Counted from the first letter of the stretch, positions 8,267 through 17,315 are shown. The stretch: 64,000 bases of DNA from Thermococcus sp. Bubb.Bath (GCF_012027595.1 NZ_SNUR01000006.1:24036-88035), one strand, 5' to 3'. Numbers and translations: made by a program. Notes: generated from the sequence alone by a model not told the origin.

Positions 8267-8995
8267 TCAGAACAGCTCTTCAAGCTTTACATCTATCTTG
8301 TCCGGGTTGAACGGAAGGACGTGCCTTGTGGTCTTGGGTGAATAGACCTCACCGCGCTTGACGAGCTCCATAACCTCTTCCTTGCTCGGGGACTTTCTGA
8401 TGAAGACGTAGTCTATCTCGCCCCTGTTCATGTCCTCCCTCGCATCTTCCTTGAGGCCGTAGTAGATGAGCTCAATCTTGCCCTCGACGCTCATCTCGTC
8501 GAGGACTTTGCTGACCTTCTTCTGCTCGTCAAGACCGCCGGGAACGGCGAAGCTCTTCTCTCCAACTAGGGCGAAGGCTATCTCGCCCCTCTCTGCTTTC
8601 TCCTCCGCTTCTGGGTCCTCGATGACATCAAGACCCTCCACATTAAGCCTCTCAACCACCTCGTTGAGGTCGCCCTTGAAGGCCGGGTACCAGGTGTAGA
8701 CTTTCACATCGTCGCTGAAGTAGTCGAGAATGACTGACGGGGCCTTCTTGGCTCCGAGCTTCTGGAGACCGGCCCAGCGGTGGTGACCGTCGACGATGAG
8801 GTAGGTATCCTCGCCGGGAACCTTCGCGAGGAGCATGGGCTTCCAGAAGATTCCGGAGCCGGTGACGCTCTCGATGAACGCTTCAAGCTCCTTCTGAACG
8901 AGCTGCTCGTGGGGCTTCATCTTGTCAAGCTCGATAAAAACGTAATCAACCTTCTTCGTGGGTATGTCGTACTTCGGAACCTTTTCAACTCCCAT
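8267..8995 (-). CDS. serK: ADP-dependent free L-serine kinase (ParB/Srx fold)
   Basis: Phosphorylates free L-serine to O-phosphoserine using ADP, feeding cysteine synthesis and serine metabolism (known for Thermococcus kodakarensis SerK). The ParB-like motif VDGHHRWAG contains Asp69, His71 and His72, and Glu30 in KPHEQL matches the position I recall as catalytic in the characterised enzyme. It is 242 aa, within a residue or two of that enzyme. The start ATG at 8995 follows GGAGGGT. The chromosome-partitioning ParB role is unlikely, since the HTH and CTPase contexts are absent. TATA-like CCTTTTATCC is at about 9044-9056. Confidence 0.88.
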   Translation of the reverse strand: MGVEKVPKYDIPTKKVDYVFIELDKMKPHEQLVQKELEAFIESVTGSGIFWKPMLLAKVPGEDTYLIVDGHHRWAGLQKLGAKKAPSVILDYFSDDVKVYTWYPAFKGDLNEVVERLNVEGLDVIEDPEAEEKAERGEIAFALVGEKSFAVPGGLDEQKKVSKVLDEMSVEGKIELIYYGLKEDAREDMNRGEIDYVFIRKSPSKEEVMELVKRGEVYSPKTTRHVLPFNPDKIDVKLEELF

Positions 8996-9149
8996 TCTTG
9001 ACCCTCCGTAATCTTAAACCTGCAGACGGGAATCGAAACGAGGGGATAAAAGGCTTTCCATTGAGGACATGGTGAAATTAAATGCCATTGAAGAACATTT
9101 CCGTCCATCCCAGCAAAGGTTAAAACACCGGGAGTATAGAGCAGAAACG

Positions 9150-10295
9150 ATGAGGAACGTCGCTGACCTGCCCCTCCACGGCGGTCACGTTCCACCGTGG
9201 CTCGCCCGAAGGATGAGGAAATTAACGCGCTTAGTCCTCCTTCTCGCGGTGGACGAGTACGGCACAAAGGGTCTCCTCGAGAGGCTCTCTGATCCTGTGT
9301 GGTTTCAAGCATTTAACAACGTCATAGGCATGGACTGGGACTCATCGGGCTCGACAACGGTAACTGCAGGAATGATAAAGGAGGCCCTCTGGAAGGAAGA
9401 GCTCGGCGTTAAAGCAGCCGGCGGAAAGGGAAAGAAGAGTCGCGCAACCCCTGAGGAGCTGAAGACTATATCAGAGCTCCACGACCTCAACCCGGAGCCG
9501 TACGTAAGGACTTCCCGTTTAGTTGCGAAAGTTGACACGGTAGCGCTTCAGACGGGCTACCAGCTCTACCACCACGTCTTTTTCTTGGACGAGGAGGGGA
9601 ACTAGGCGGTCATCCAGCAAGGAATGAATGAGCGGGAAAGGCTCGCAAGGCGCTTTCACTGGTTCGATGCCGAGACTTTCACCCTCGATCCCCACAAAGC
9701 AATCGCGGGCTTGCAGAGGGAGTTCGCGCTCAATACCGTCTCAAAGGAAGCCAAGGGGTACCAGAAGACGCTTCTTGACGTTGTCCAAGAGAGCCCGGTG
9801 AAAATCAAGAGGGACCTTGAAAGTCTAAAAGCCATCGTAAAGGGCTACCGTCCGCTCGTTTACTACAAACCGCGGGAGCCGTGGGAGAAAGACGTCATAA
9901 AGCGCTACAAGAGCCTTGGACGGTTAGAGCTCAACAAGAGGGCCCTTGAGTTCGCCAGGGAGCTGAGCGTTAGCAACTACGAAGAGTTTCTGCTTTTGAA
10001 GGGCCTCGGGCCGAGCACGTTCAGAGCACTCTCACTGGTTCTTGAGTTGGTTTACGACGTCCACCCAAGCTGGAAAGACCCGGTTACTCACCCGCCGGAC
10101 CCCTTTAAGTTCACCTACGCCATCGGAGGAAAGGACAGAGTTCCGTTCCCGATAGACAAACCAGCTTACGATGAGCTGATCTCGTTCCTAGAGGAGCTCA
10201 TGTCGAGGCATCCTGACGAGAGAACACTTGTGAGGAACGTAACAAAGATAACGAAGAACTGGAAGTTTCCGGAAGGGGAGAAGAGGGCAACTTAG
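9150..10295 (+). pseudogene. DUF763 protein gene interrupted by an in-frame amber codon
   Basis: Two pieces in the same reading frame make one full-length DUF763 protein (about 381 codons): 9150-9605, starting MRNVADLPLHGGHVPPWL, and 9606-10295, continuing AVIQQGMNERERLARRFHWF. They are separated only by TAG at 9603-9605. In intact homologues, as I recall, the position is Trp (the WAVIQQGM region), so TGG to TAG explains the break. Helix-hairpin-helix-like LLLKGLGPSTFRALSLVLEL is in the second half. DUF763 function is unknown; it may be DNA-related. Codon use stays normal on both sides, so the mutation is recent, or the stop is read through, or it is a sequencing error. Downstream ATG 9624 could in principle restart. 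Confidence 0.82.
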
Positions 10296-10363
10296 AGATA
10301 TCCCATTCTCTGTGACCCATATCCATGTGGTATTCTCAGTAGGTTCTACCCGTTTTTGTCCAG

Positions 10364-10382
10364 TAATGCTTTTAAACGATTA
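10364..10382 (+). promoter_or_regulatory. TATA box of the usp-transporter operon
   Basis: AATGCTTTTAAACGATT lies about 70 nt before the ATG at 10442, giving a leader of about 40 nt that ends in GAGGTGATG. Assigned by motif only. Confidence 0.5.
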
Positions 10383-10441
10383 GGCTGCCCTAGAAATGAA
10401 ATTAAATTAGGATGAAAAAATCGCCACATGAGGTGATGTCC

Positions 10442-10930
10442 ATGTTCCGGAAAGTACTGTTTCCAACGGATTTCAGCGAAGGCGCCTACAAGGCCGCCAA
10501 ACGCTTTGAGAAGACGAACGAGGCCAGGGTCGGTGAGGTCGTCCTGCTCCACGTCGTAGACGAGGGGACCATCGAAGACCTCATGAACGGCTACTCCCTT
10601 CTCTACGATAGTGAAGAGGTTGAGCTAAAGGACGTCGAGGAGAAGCTAAAGGAGAAGGTCATGGAAAAGCTCCAGGCCAAAGTGGAGGACGTCAAGAGGG
10701 TCTTCAAGACCGAAAACGTCAAGCCCGTTGTGAGGTCCGGAATCCCCTGGGAGGAGATAGCCAAAGTGGCAGAGGAAGAGGATGTCTCGCTCATACTCTT
10801 ACCCACCCATGGGAAGCTCGGCTTCTCCAAGGAGCTCCTCGGTTCAACGGCCATGCGCGTCGTAAAGAAGACCTTCCGGCCCGTTCTGCTCCTCAAGCCA
10901 AAGTGCAGGTGCGGAGGTGAAGAGGAATGA
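10442..10930 (+). CDS. Universal stress protein A family protein
   Basis: Begins MFRKVLFPTDFSEGAYKAA, the first strand and ATP-loop Asp of UspA domains. It ends with the nucleotide-binding pattern LLPTHGKLGFSKELLGSTAMRVVKK (G-2x-G-9x-G-S/T), so it is of the ATP-binding type. Start ATG at 10442 is chosen for GAGGTG at 10430-10435; ATG 10436 is too close to it. The C-terminus has a CRCGG cluster (KPKCRCGGEEE) that might bind metal. The stop overlaps the start of the transporter gene as ATGA, so the pair is an operon and the Usp may regulate that transporter. Confidence 0.88.
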   Translation: MFRKVLFPTDFSEGAYKAAKRFEKTNEARVGEVVLLHVVDEGTIEDLMNGYSLLYDSEEVELKDVEEKLKEKVMEKLQAKVEDVKRVFKTENVKPVVRSGIPWEEIAKVAEEEDVSLILLPTHGKLGFSKELLGSTAMRVVKKTFRPVLLLKPKCRCGGEEE

Positions 10931-11952
10931 ACTGGCTAAAGCTGAAGAACCACCTTGACAAATACCTCCCGGTTTATGTTATCCTTGCCATGATAGCGGG
11001 CTTCTACGTTGGAAAGAACGTCAACCTCAAGCCATACCACGAGACGCTTAAGACCCTTAATATGCTCGTCGTCATCAGTATGATTTACCCGATGATGATT
11101 AATCTGCGCCTCGGCGAGCTCAAGAACAGTGCGAAACTTGGAAAGCAGCTGGCCATAGCGCTGGCGATGGGACTGGTTATCTCACCCCTCATTATGTACG
11201 GCGCGATATGGCTCACAGAGTTGTTCCGCCCAGTAAACCACATGCTCGCTCTCGGTCTCCTCCTGGCCACTGTTGTTCCGTGCTCCTCGATGAGCATAGC
11301 ATACACCGGCTTCACCAAGGGCAACCTTGAACTGGCAACCATAGTCGTTGCCCTTAGCTTCACGCTGGCAATAGTCACCGTCCCCGGATGGCTTAAAGTC
11401 TTCGCTTCCAGCTACCACGTCAGCATCTCAGTCTGGCTCCTTGTCAAGACCATTCTCATAGTCGTCATAACCCCAATGATACTCGGAGTTCTAACGAGAT
11501 GGTACCTCCTCAACAAGCTCGGCCCGGAGGGCTTCCTGAGGATAAAGCCGGCCTTTCCGGCCATCTCGCTTCTCGGCATGTACACGATAGTCTTTCTCAT
11601 CTTCATGGAGAAGGCCAAGATGATAGCCAGCAAACCGAGCATAGTTGCCCTCGCCCTTGTCCCACTGACCCTCTACTACCTCATCGCCCTCCTCTTCATG
11701 ACCCTGACGGATAGGGCAATAGGGATACCCTACAAGGACCATATGGCAATGACCTTTACCTCCGTTGGAAAAAACGAGGGGACGGCAATGGCAATAGCGC
11801 TCGCAGCCGGAACCGGACTAATGGCCATCGGCCCTGCAGTTACTCCAATCATCCAGCTACCCTTTCTCGTCGGCTACGTGAAGGCATGGAGGGGGATAGC
11901 TCACTTCTGGAAGTGCAAGGTTGAGGAAAAGGAGGTGCCCACAGCAGCATGA
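10927..11952 (+). CDS. BASS / ACR3-type secondary transporter, 341 aa
   Basis: Ten or so hydrophobic segments and the motif ATVVPCSSMSIAYTGFTKGN, close to the PCTAM..VWxxLxxGN region with the conserved Cys of ACR3 arsenite exporters, within the bile acid:sodium symporter superfamily. A second conserved stretch is SVGKNEGTAMAIALAAG near residue 285. It could export arsenite or carry another anion; the sequence alone does not decide. It overlaps the UspA-family gene by 4 bp and shares its promoter. No ArsR regulator or ArsM is beside it, which argues against calling it an arsenic operon with certainty. Confidence 0.8.
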   Translation: MNWLKLKNHLDKYLPVYVILAMIAGFYVGKNVNLKPYHETLKTLNMLVVISMIYPMMINLRLGELKNSAKLGKQLAIALAMGLVISPLIMYGAIWLTELFRPVNHMLALGLLLATVVPCSSMSIAYTGFTKGNLELATIVVALSFTLAIVTVPGWLKVFASSYHVSISVWLLVKTILIVVITPMILGVLTRWYLLNKLGPEGFLRIKPAFPAISLLGMYTIVFLIFMEKAKMIASKPSIVALALVPLTLYYLIALLFMTLTDRAIGIPYKDHMAMTFTSVGKNEGTAMAIALAAGTGLMAIGPAVTPIIQLPFLVGYVKAWRGIAHFWKCKVEEKEVPTAA

Positions 11953-11959
11953 GCTTCTC

Positions 11960-11990
11960 CATTTACACCCTTAACTTTTTTACGTCTTCT
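11960..11990 (+). terminator. T-rich terminator candidate after the BASS/ACR3 transporter
   Basis: CCCTTAACTTTTTTACG lies just after the transporter stop and before the radical SAM gene, giving a six-T tract on the coding strand. It is consistent with archaeal U-tract termination. Confidence 0.4.
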
Positions 11991-12017
11991 GCGAAATCTA
12001 AATGCTAGGTGATAGAA

Positions 12018-13445
12018 ATGCAGATTCTCCTCATCCTCCCCCCAACCGACAGCGCGATAAAGAAAGTTGTTGGAACGACCGGCCCACCCCTGGGACTCGC
12101 TTACCTGGCATCGATGGTTCGCGGAGACCATGACGTCAGGATTATCGATGGCATAGCCGAGGAGCTTACCTTCGAGGACGTCATGAGGATACTGAAGAAG
12201 TACGACCCCGATGTCGTGGGCATAACCGCGACAACCTCTGCAATGTACGATGCCTACGCAGTCGCAAAAATAGCGAAGAACCTCAACGAAAACGTCTTCG
12301 TCGTCATGGGCGGACCCCATGTCACCTTCACCCCGGAGCTCACCATGAGGGAGTGCCCGTGCATTGACGCGGTGGTTAGGGGAGAGGGGGAGCTAACCTT
12401 TAAAGAGCTCGTTGATGCCCTCGACAAGGGGAGGCCACTCAAGGGAATACTCGGCCTCTCCTACCAGGATAAGGAAGCGGGCAAGATAAGGAACGAGCCC
12501 CCAAGGCCCCTCATACAGAACGTTGATGAAATTCCAATTCCCACCTACGACCTGCTTCCGATGGACAGATACCGGGCCGACGGAACCCCCTTTGGAACGA
12601 TAATGACGAGCAGGGGATGCCCGTTCAACTGTGCTTTCTGCTCTTCCTCCCTTCAGTTCGGCAAGAGGTGGCGCGGGCACAGCGTTGAGCGCGTCATCGA
12701 GGAACTGTCGATACTGCGCAACGAGTACGGGAGAAGGGAGATAGAGTTCCTCGATGATACCTTCACGCTCAACAAGGTCAGGGCTGTTAAGATAGCGGAG
12801 GCGATAAAGCGGGAGGGGCTGGATATAACATGGACGGCCTCATCGAGGGTCAACACCTTCAACGAGAAGGTCGCGAAGGCCATGAAGGAAGGCGGATGCC
12901 ACACCGTCTACTTCGGAATCGAATCGGGCTCGCAGAGAACCCTGGACTTCATAGGAAAGGGCATAACTCCCCAGCAGTCGCTCGATGCCGTCAAACTGGC
13001 CAAGAAAATGGGACTTCATGCACTGGGTTCCTTCATAATAGGCTTCCCGGAGGAAACGAGGGAGGAGATAGAGCGGACGATAAAGTTCGCCAAGAAAGTT
13101 GGGGTTGACTTCGCCCAGTTCACGGTGGCAACACCATACCCTGGGACAAGGCTCTGGCAGTACGCCATCCAGAACAACCTCCTCCTGACGAGGAACTGGA
13201 GGAAGTACACCACGATTGACCCGGTGATGAAGCTGAAGTACTTCACGCCGGAGCAGATAGCCAAACTCCTAAGGAAGGCTTACCTCTCCTTCTACCTCCG
13301 CCCGAAGGTTCTCCTCAGGGATATCATAGAGAGGCACGGCTTCATCTTCAGACGGGCCATAAGGGGAGTCCTCAACATCTACTACGGGGCAAAAAGGAAT
13401 AAGGATGCCGGGAGGGTCCCACTCAAGACGGTTTCCTTTGACTAA
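12018..13445 (+). CDS. B12-binding-domain radical SAM protein, 475 aa
   Basis: The N-terminal half is a cobalamin-binding-like Rossmann domain (residues about 1-140: DPDVVGITATTSAMYDAY, VVMGGPHVTFTP, VVRGEGELTF). The radical SAM barrel follows, with the 4Fe-4S motif SRGCPFNCAFCSS (CxxxCxxC) near residue 200 and GSFIIGFPEETREEIERT later. Proteins of this architecture methylate unactivated carbons or rearrange lipids and cofactors; the substrate is not evident. Start ATG at 12018 is chosen for GGTGAT at 12008-12013 rather than GTG 12009. It ends 4 bp into a small convergent reading frame. Confidence 0.88.
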   Translation: MQILLILPPTDSAIKKVVGTTGPPLGLAYLASMVRGDHDVRIIDGIAEELTFEDVMRILKKYDPDVVGITATTSAMYDAYAVAKIAKNLNENVFVVMGGPHVTFTPELTMRECPCIDAVVRGEGELTFKELVDALDKGRPLKGILGLSYQDKEAGKIRNEPPRPLIQNVDEIPIPTYDLLPMDRYRADGTPFGTIMTSRGCPFNCAFCSSSLQFGKRWRGHSVERVIEELSILRNEYGRREIEFLDDTFTLNKVRAVKIAEAIKREGLDITWTASSRVNTFNEKVAKAMKEGGCHTVYFGIESGSQRTLDFIGKGITPQQSLDAVKLAKKMGLHALGSFIIGFPEETREEIERTIKFAKKVGVDFAQFTVATPYPGTRLWQYAIQNNLLLTRNWRKYTTIDPVMKLKYFTPEQIAKLLRKAYLSFYLRPKVLLRDIIERHGFIFRRAIRGVLNIYYGAKRNKDAGRVPLKTVSFD

Positions 13446-13570
13446 GCCTCAGCCTTTGCCTTCTCACGTACCTCTGGAGTGACCTCTCCCATCGTTTTTT
13501 TATCGCAGCCCATCTCGAGCATTTCGGTTACTGCATCAAAATTGGAGCGGAACTTAATCAAGTTCTCCAT
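13442..13570 (-). CDS. Candidate 42-residue protein downstream of the OYE gene
   Basis: An open frame too short for routine calling: MENLIKFRSNFDAVTEMLEM, then GCDKKTMGEVTPEVREKAKAEA. Composition is protein-like: an amphipathic helix, a single Cys, and a charged C-terminus. It lies 51 bp after the flavoprotein gene on the same strand and overlaps the radical SAM gene end by 4 bp. No good ribosome site precedes the ATG, and the frame is open further upstream (RRFFVV before Met), so it might be a remnant of a longer protein. Not recognised; moderate to low confidence. Confidence 0.4.
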   Translation of the reverse strand: MENLIKFRSNFDAVTEMLEMGCDKKTMGEVTPEVREKAKAEA

Positions 13571-13621
13571 AACAACGAAGAACCGACGAAGAACTGAAAA
13601 AGGGCGGGAAAAGGGAAGGCT

Positions 13622-15451
13622 TCAGAGCCTCTTCCCAACCTCATAGCCCTCGTGAACAGCGCTGGCGATGTTCCTGACGGATTTTGCATCACCTATTATG
13701 TGGTAGTCGATTCCGTCTATGACGAAGGGAACGTAGGGGCGCATGCCGAAGGCTCCCACTATGACGTCACACTCTATCATCTCCTTCTCTCCAGTCTCGG
13801 TGTTCTCCACTATCGCGTAGCCCTCTCCTGCGCTCACGAAGCGTCTGTTTACGATTATTGGGATTCCCTTCTCCTCAAGCTCCCTTAAGAGGTAGCCGCG
13901 GGTGATCCTCTCGACGTTCGGAAGGATGGCTGGGCTGCGCTTGATGATCTTTATCCTGTTGTTGAACTGGGAAAGGTAGACGGCCGTCTCAACGCCAACC
14001 AGGCCGCCGCCTCCGATGAGAACGTTCTTGTTCTCTACCTTGACCTCCCCCGTGAGGATTCTGTCAAAGGGCGTTATCAACCCGCGCTCCCCGCTGCATG
14101 GAAGGAACGGCTTCGCCCCGGTGGCTATAACGACCGCATCGGGCTTTACCGCCAGGATGTCCTCCTTCGCCGCCTTCCCCTCGTGGAGATGAACGTTCGG
14201 GAGCTCGCTCAGGACGTTGTGGTAGTACTCTATGAGCCAGCCTATCTTGTCCTTCCCCGGCGGGACCTTGGCGAGAACGAGCTGGCCGCCGAAGGTCTCG
14301 TAGAACAGGTGAACCTCGTGGCCCCTAAGAGCAGCAACCCTCGCCGCCTCGAGCCCACCGGGTCCGGCGCCTATGACAGCAACCACGCGCTTCTCAGGGG
14401 CGGGCGTTATCTCCTCCTCGTTTCCGACGTTCGGGTTCGCACCGCACCTTATCGGCCCCTTTTCGTCGTGGACAGCTTTGATACACTCGCTGCAACCGAT
14501 GCATCTCCGTATCAGATGCTCCTTCCCCTCAGCGACCTTCTTCACCCAGTCGGGGTCTGCTATGAGCGTCCTCCCGAGGACGACCAGGTCGGCCTGCGTC
14601 TCAAGAACCCTCTCCGCAACGGCCGGCTCCCGTATCATTCCGACAGCTGCAACTGGAACCGGAAGCGGGCGGATTTTCTCCGCGAGGTAGGCGCGCCAGG
14701 CCTGCGGATAGTGCATTGGCTCAAGGCGCTTCTCCTTCGGCCCCAGACCAATGTCCGCCTGTATCATATCGTAGCCGGCTTTCGCCAGCTCCAGCGCTAT
14801 CTCCCTACCCATTGTTAAGTTTATTCCTCCTTCGAGGAAGTCATCAACGGCCAGCCTTATCGTTACCGGGAAGTCCCAGCCGCACTCCTCGGCTATCCTC
14901 TTCCTGATGACCTTTGCAAAGCGCGTTCTCTGCCCCCACTCGTCGTCACGGTGGTTGGTCAGCGGTGAGAGGAACTGGTTCACGAGGAGCCCATGGGCAG
15001 CCTGTATCTCCACCATGTCGAAACCGGTTTCCATCGCCAGCCTGGCGGAGTAAGCGTATTTTTCAACCAATTCCTCTATCTTCTCGGGGGAGAGGTAGTC
15101 AACGCCGTCCTTCTTCCAGCCCTCATGGGCGAGCTCTATGGAGAGCTTAACTCCCTCATGTTTGTGAACTTCAAATGTAAGCCATTCCCAGTCCTTGAGG
15201 ACAGCCTTCGAGTCGATCCTTGGCTGGAATGGCATGTGCTTGCCCTCTGGGAAGTCTATCGACGTGTTCTCAATGATTATAAGGCCAACCCCTCCTCTTG
15301 CCCTCCTCTCGTAGTGTTTAATGAACTTCTCGGTCAGGCGGCCGTTCTCAAGGGCGAAGTTCGTCGATATGGGTGGAAAAATGGCCCTGTTCATGAGCTG
15401 GACCTTTCCTATGTTTATCGGCTCGAATAATTTTGGATAATCGTCCTTCAT
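13622..15451 (-). CDS. OYE-family FMN/FAD/4Fe-4S NAD(P)H oxidoreductase, 609 aa
   Basis: Three domains of the 2,4-dienoyl-CoA reductase / NADH oxidase type. The FMN TIM barrel occupies about 1-330 (FEPINIGKVQLMNR, VEIQAAHGLLVNQFLSP). A 4Fe-4S site RRCIGCSECIKAV plus a later Cys in PIRCGANP is near 330-350. The FAD domain begins at VVAVIGAGPGGLEAARVAA and has an NAD-binding insert NVLIGGGGLVGVETAVYL. It reduces enoyl or quinone-like substrates, or oxygen, with NAD(P)H in the cytoplasm. ATG at 15451 is chosen because GGTGAG lies 6 nt before it; an upstream in-frame ATG at 15493 lacks a ribosome site. Confidence 0.88.
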   Translation of the reverse strand: MKDDYPKLFEPINIGKVQLMNRAIFPPISTNFALENGRLTEKFIKHYERRARGGVGLIIIENTSIDFPEGKHMPFQPRIDSKAVLKDWEWLTFEVHKHEGVKLSIELAHEGWKKDGVDYLSPEKIEELVEKYAYSARLAMETGFDMVEIQAAHGLLVNQFLSPLTNHRDDEWGQRTRFAKVIRKRIAEECGWDFPVTIRLAVDDFLEGGINLTMGREIALELAKAGYDMIQADIGLGPKEKRLEPMHYPQAWRAYLAEKIRPLPVPVAAVGMIREPAVAERVLETQADLVVLGRTLIADPDWVKKVAEGKEHLIRRCIGCSECIKAVHDEKGPIRCGANPNVGNEEEITPAPEKRVVAVIGAGPGGLEAARVAALRGHEVHLFYETFGGQLVLAKVPPGKDKIGWLIEYYHNVLSELPNVHLHEGKAAKEDILAVKPDAVVIATGAKPFLPCSGERGLITPFDRILTGEVKVENKNVLIGGGGLVGVETAVYLSQFNNRIKIIKRSPAILPNVERITRGYLLRELEEKGIPIIVNRRFVSAGEGYAIVENTETGEKEMIECDVIVGAFGMRPYVPFVIDGIDYHIIGDAKSVRNIASAVHEGYEVGKRL

Positions 15452-15605
15452 TAGGCTCACCGAACAAGAGGAGTCGGAGGGGCTTATAAACATTGGTTCG
15501 ATTGAATTGGGATTGACATGAAAAATTTTTGAAAAATTAAAAAGAGAATAAGAAAAACACGAGGATGAACCCCGGTAACCTCACAGTAGGTACCCGGGAA
15601 ATGCC

Positions 15606-15624
15606 CGCAAAAGGTTTAAACATG
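15606..15624 (+). promoter_or_regulatory. TATA box of the ABC-2 exporter operon
   Basis: AAAAGGTTTAAACATG lies about 35-45 nt before the ATG at 15653, a standard archaeal BRE/TATA placement. An imperfect dyad CCCCGGTAACC / GGTACCCGGG spans about 15570-15599 just upstream and could bind a regulator. Confidence 0.5.
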
Positions 15625-15652
15625 TGAAAATAGATTTATCCCTGTGGTAACG

Positions 15653-16582
15653 ATGAAGGCAATAGAAGCAGTTAATCTGACCAAATACTACGGGTCCTTT
15701 CTTGCCGTTGACAACGTGAGCTTTGATGTCAAGGAGAACGAGATTTTCGGCTTCCTCGGGCCCAACGGGGCCGGGAAGACCACCACCATAAGGATGCTCA
15801 CGGGCGTTCTAAAGCCAAGCTCAGGTGAAGTGAGAGTTCTTGGTTACAACATGCTCAACGAGGGCGAGAAGGTAAAAGCGAGGGAGAGAACGGGTATAGT
15901 CCCAGAGCTGGCCAATCCCTACGTGGATTTGACCGCCATGCAAAACCTAAGGCTCATGGGTGAGCTGTACGGGATGCCAGGGCGGGAGATAGAGAAGCGC
16001 TCAATTGAGCTCCTCAAGCTCTTCGACCTCTACGAGAAGAGGAATACCAAGGTGAGGGGCTTCTCAAAGGGCATGCGGCAGCGCCTGATTCTCGCGATGG
16101 CGATGATAGCCGACCCGGAGCTCTACTTCCTTGACGAGCCAACGAGCGGGCTCGACGTTATCAGCGCGCGTATGATAAAGGATATAATTCGGGAGGAGAG
16201 AAAGAACGGAAAGACAATCTTTGTTACGAGCCACAACATGGCCGATGTGAACGAGCTCTGCAACAGGGTGGCGATAATAAGGCGGGGAAAGCTGATAGCG
16301 ATAGACACGCCTGAGAGGCTCAAAACATTGAGCAAAAAATACCTCTTCGTCGAGGTGAGCCTTGAGCCCATGCCCAAGGAAATTCGGATCTCCAGCGCGT
16401 CGAGGATCGAGAGGAAAGGAGACAAGCTAAAAATCCAAACGGAAGATCCTAACGCGACGGTAAAGGAGCTCGTCCGCTATGCTGAGGAAAAGGGGCTGAG
16501 GATAGTGAGCCTGAAGACGCTGACGCCCTCCCTTGAGGACGTTTTCGTCGAGCTGGTGGGTGGTAAAAATGAACGCAATTGA
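15653..16582 (+). CDS. ABC-2 type exporter, ATP-binding subunit
   Basis: A full ABC ATPase: Walker A GPNGAGKTTT (about residue 37), signature GFSKGMRQRL (a permitted variant of LSGGQ), Walker B LYFLDEPTSGLD and switch His in VTSHNM. A C-terminal extension of about 80 residues (EVSLEPMPKEIR to LEDVFVELVGG) is typical of the DrrA/NatA exporter group. It powers the permease whose gene overlaps its 3' end by 14 bp. The likely role is efflux of a drug, lipid or ion. The start at ATG 15653 follows GTGGTAAC; GTG 15644 is an alternative. Confidence 0.92.
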   Translation: MKAIEAVNLTKYYGSFLAVDNVSFDVKENEIFGFLGPNGAGKTTTIRMLTGVLKPSSGEVRVLGYNMLNEGEKVKARERTGIVPELANPYVDLTAMQNLRLMGELYGMPGREIEKRSIELLKLFDLYEKRNTKVRGFSKGMRQRLILAMAMIADPELYFLDEPTSGLDVISARMIKDIIREERKNGKTIFVTSHNMADVNELCNRVAIIRRGKLIAIDTPERLKTLSKKYLFVEVSLEPMPKEIRISSASRIERKGDKLKIQTEDPNATVKELVRYAEEKGLRIVSLKTLTPSLEDVFVELVGGKNERN

Positions 16583-17315
16583 CCAGTTCAGGCGTTCCTT
16601 TGCGATAGCGAAGAAGGACATGCTCATATTCTACCTCAAGGGTCCGGTCGTGATAATGGGATTGCTCTTCCCGTTCTTCCTGTTCCTGGCCTTTGTAATC
16701 GGAAGGAACCTGGGCGGGGAGACCCTCTTCGCCGGACTTATGGGAATGACCGTCTTTTTCACCTCAACCGCCGTTGGACCGACGATAATCCCATGGGAGT
16801 GCCGCGGAAGGACCTTCGAGAGGCTGATAACTGCCCCTGTCTCGCTCGCCACGGTCCTCCTAGGTGACTTTCAGGCTTCGTTCTACTTTGGGTTCGGTGT
16901 TTCCCTGGCAGTCTCGATACCGACGATGCTCTACCTTGGAATACGCCCAGGTTTTGCCCTCTTCCTTGGGGCCACACTCCTCGCTCTGGCATGCTTCTCG
17001 GCAATGACCATACTGATGTCCTCATATCCCCCCACGGATGTTCCAGCCGACGTCATGATGCTCTCCTCTCTCGTCAAGTTCTCGCTCCTCTTCATAAGCG
17101 GCATCTTCGTCCCATTGGATAAGCTACCGACCTACGGAAGGGCCCTCTCCTTCGTATCGCCGCTGACCTACTACGTGGACGCGATAAGGCACTCCCTTGG
17201 GGGAGGATACCTACCAGTCTGGCTCGATCTGGTGATGCTGACCCTATTTGCGGTTGCCTTCTTTTTAACTGGGTCCTGGGTACATACCAAAGTGCTTGAG
17301 AAGAGGTTCACGTGA
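16569..17315 (+). CDS. ABC-2 type exporter, permease subunit
   Basis: 248 residues with six hydrophobic segments and the ABC-2 pattern: an N-terminal amphipathic segment FRRSFAIAKKDMLIF, the cytoplasmic connection PWECRGRTFERLITAPVSLATVLLGD, and the late motif PLDKLPTYGRALSFVSPLTYYVDAIRHSL. This matches NodJ/DrrB-like permeases. The ATG at 16569 lies inside the ATPase gene, preceded by GGTGGGTGG, so translation is coupled. Together they make a half-and-half exporter dimer in the cytoplasmic membrane; the substrate is unknown. Confidence 0.9.
   Translation: MNAIDQFRRSFAIAKKDMLIFYLKGPVVIMGLLFPFFLFLAFVIGRNLGGETLFAGLMGMTVFFTSTAVGPTIIPWECRGRTFERLITAPVSLATVLLGDFQASFYFGFGVSLAVSIPTMLYLGIRPGFALFLGATLLALACFSAMTILMSSYPPTDVPADVMMLSSLVKFSLLFISGIFVPLDKLPTYGRALSFVSPLTYYVDAIRHSLGGGYLPVWLDLVMLTLFAVAFFLTGSWVHTKVLEKRFT

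Noticed and set aside
8267..8995. ParB chromosome-partitioning protein
   Set aside because: The ParB-like motif is that of free serine kinase SerK: length 242, the catalytic Glu30 context and DGHHRW pattern fit the Thermococcus enzyme, and no parA partner is adjacent.
10927..11952. Definite arsenite efflux pump
   Set aside because: The Cys-containing motif is ACR3-like, but there is no ArsR or ArsM nearby and it is coupled to a universal stress protein gene, so only the broader BASS/ACR3 family is claimed.
14183..14818. 211-residue plus-strand frame over the OYE flavoprotein
   Set aside because: Antisense shadow in a GC-rich gene; the minus frame carries the FMN, Fe-S, FAD and NAD motifs.
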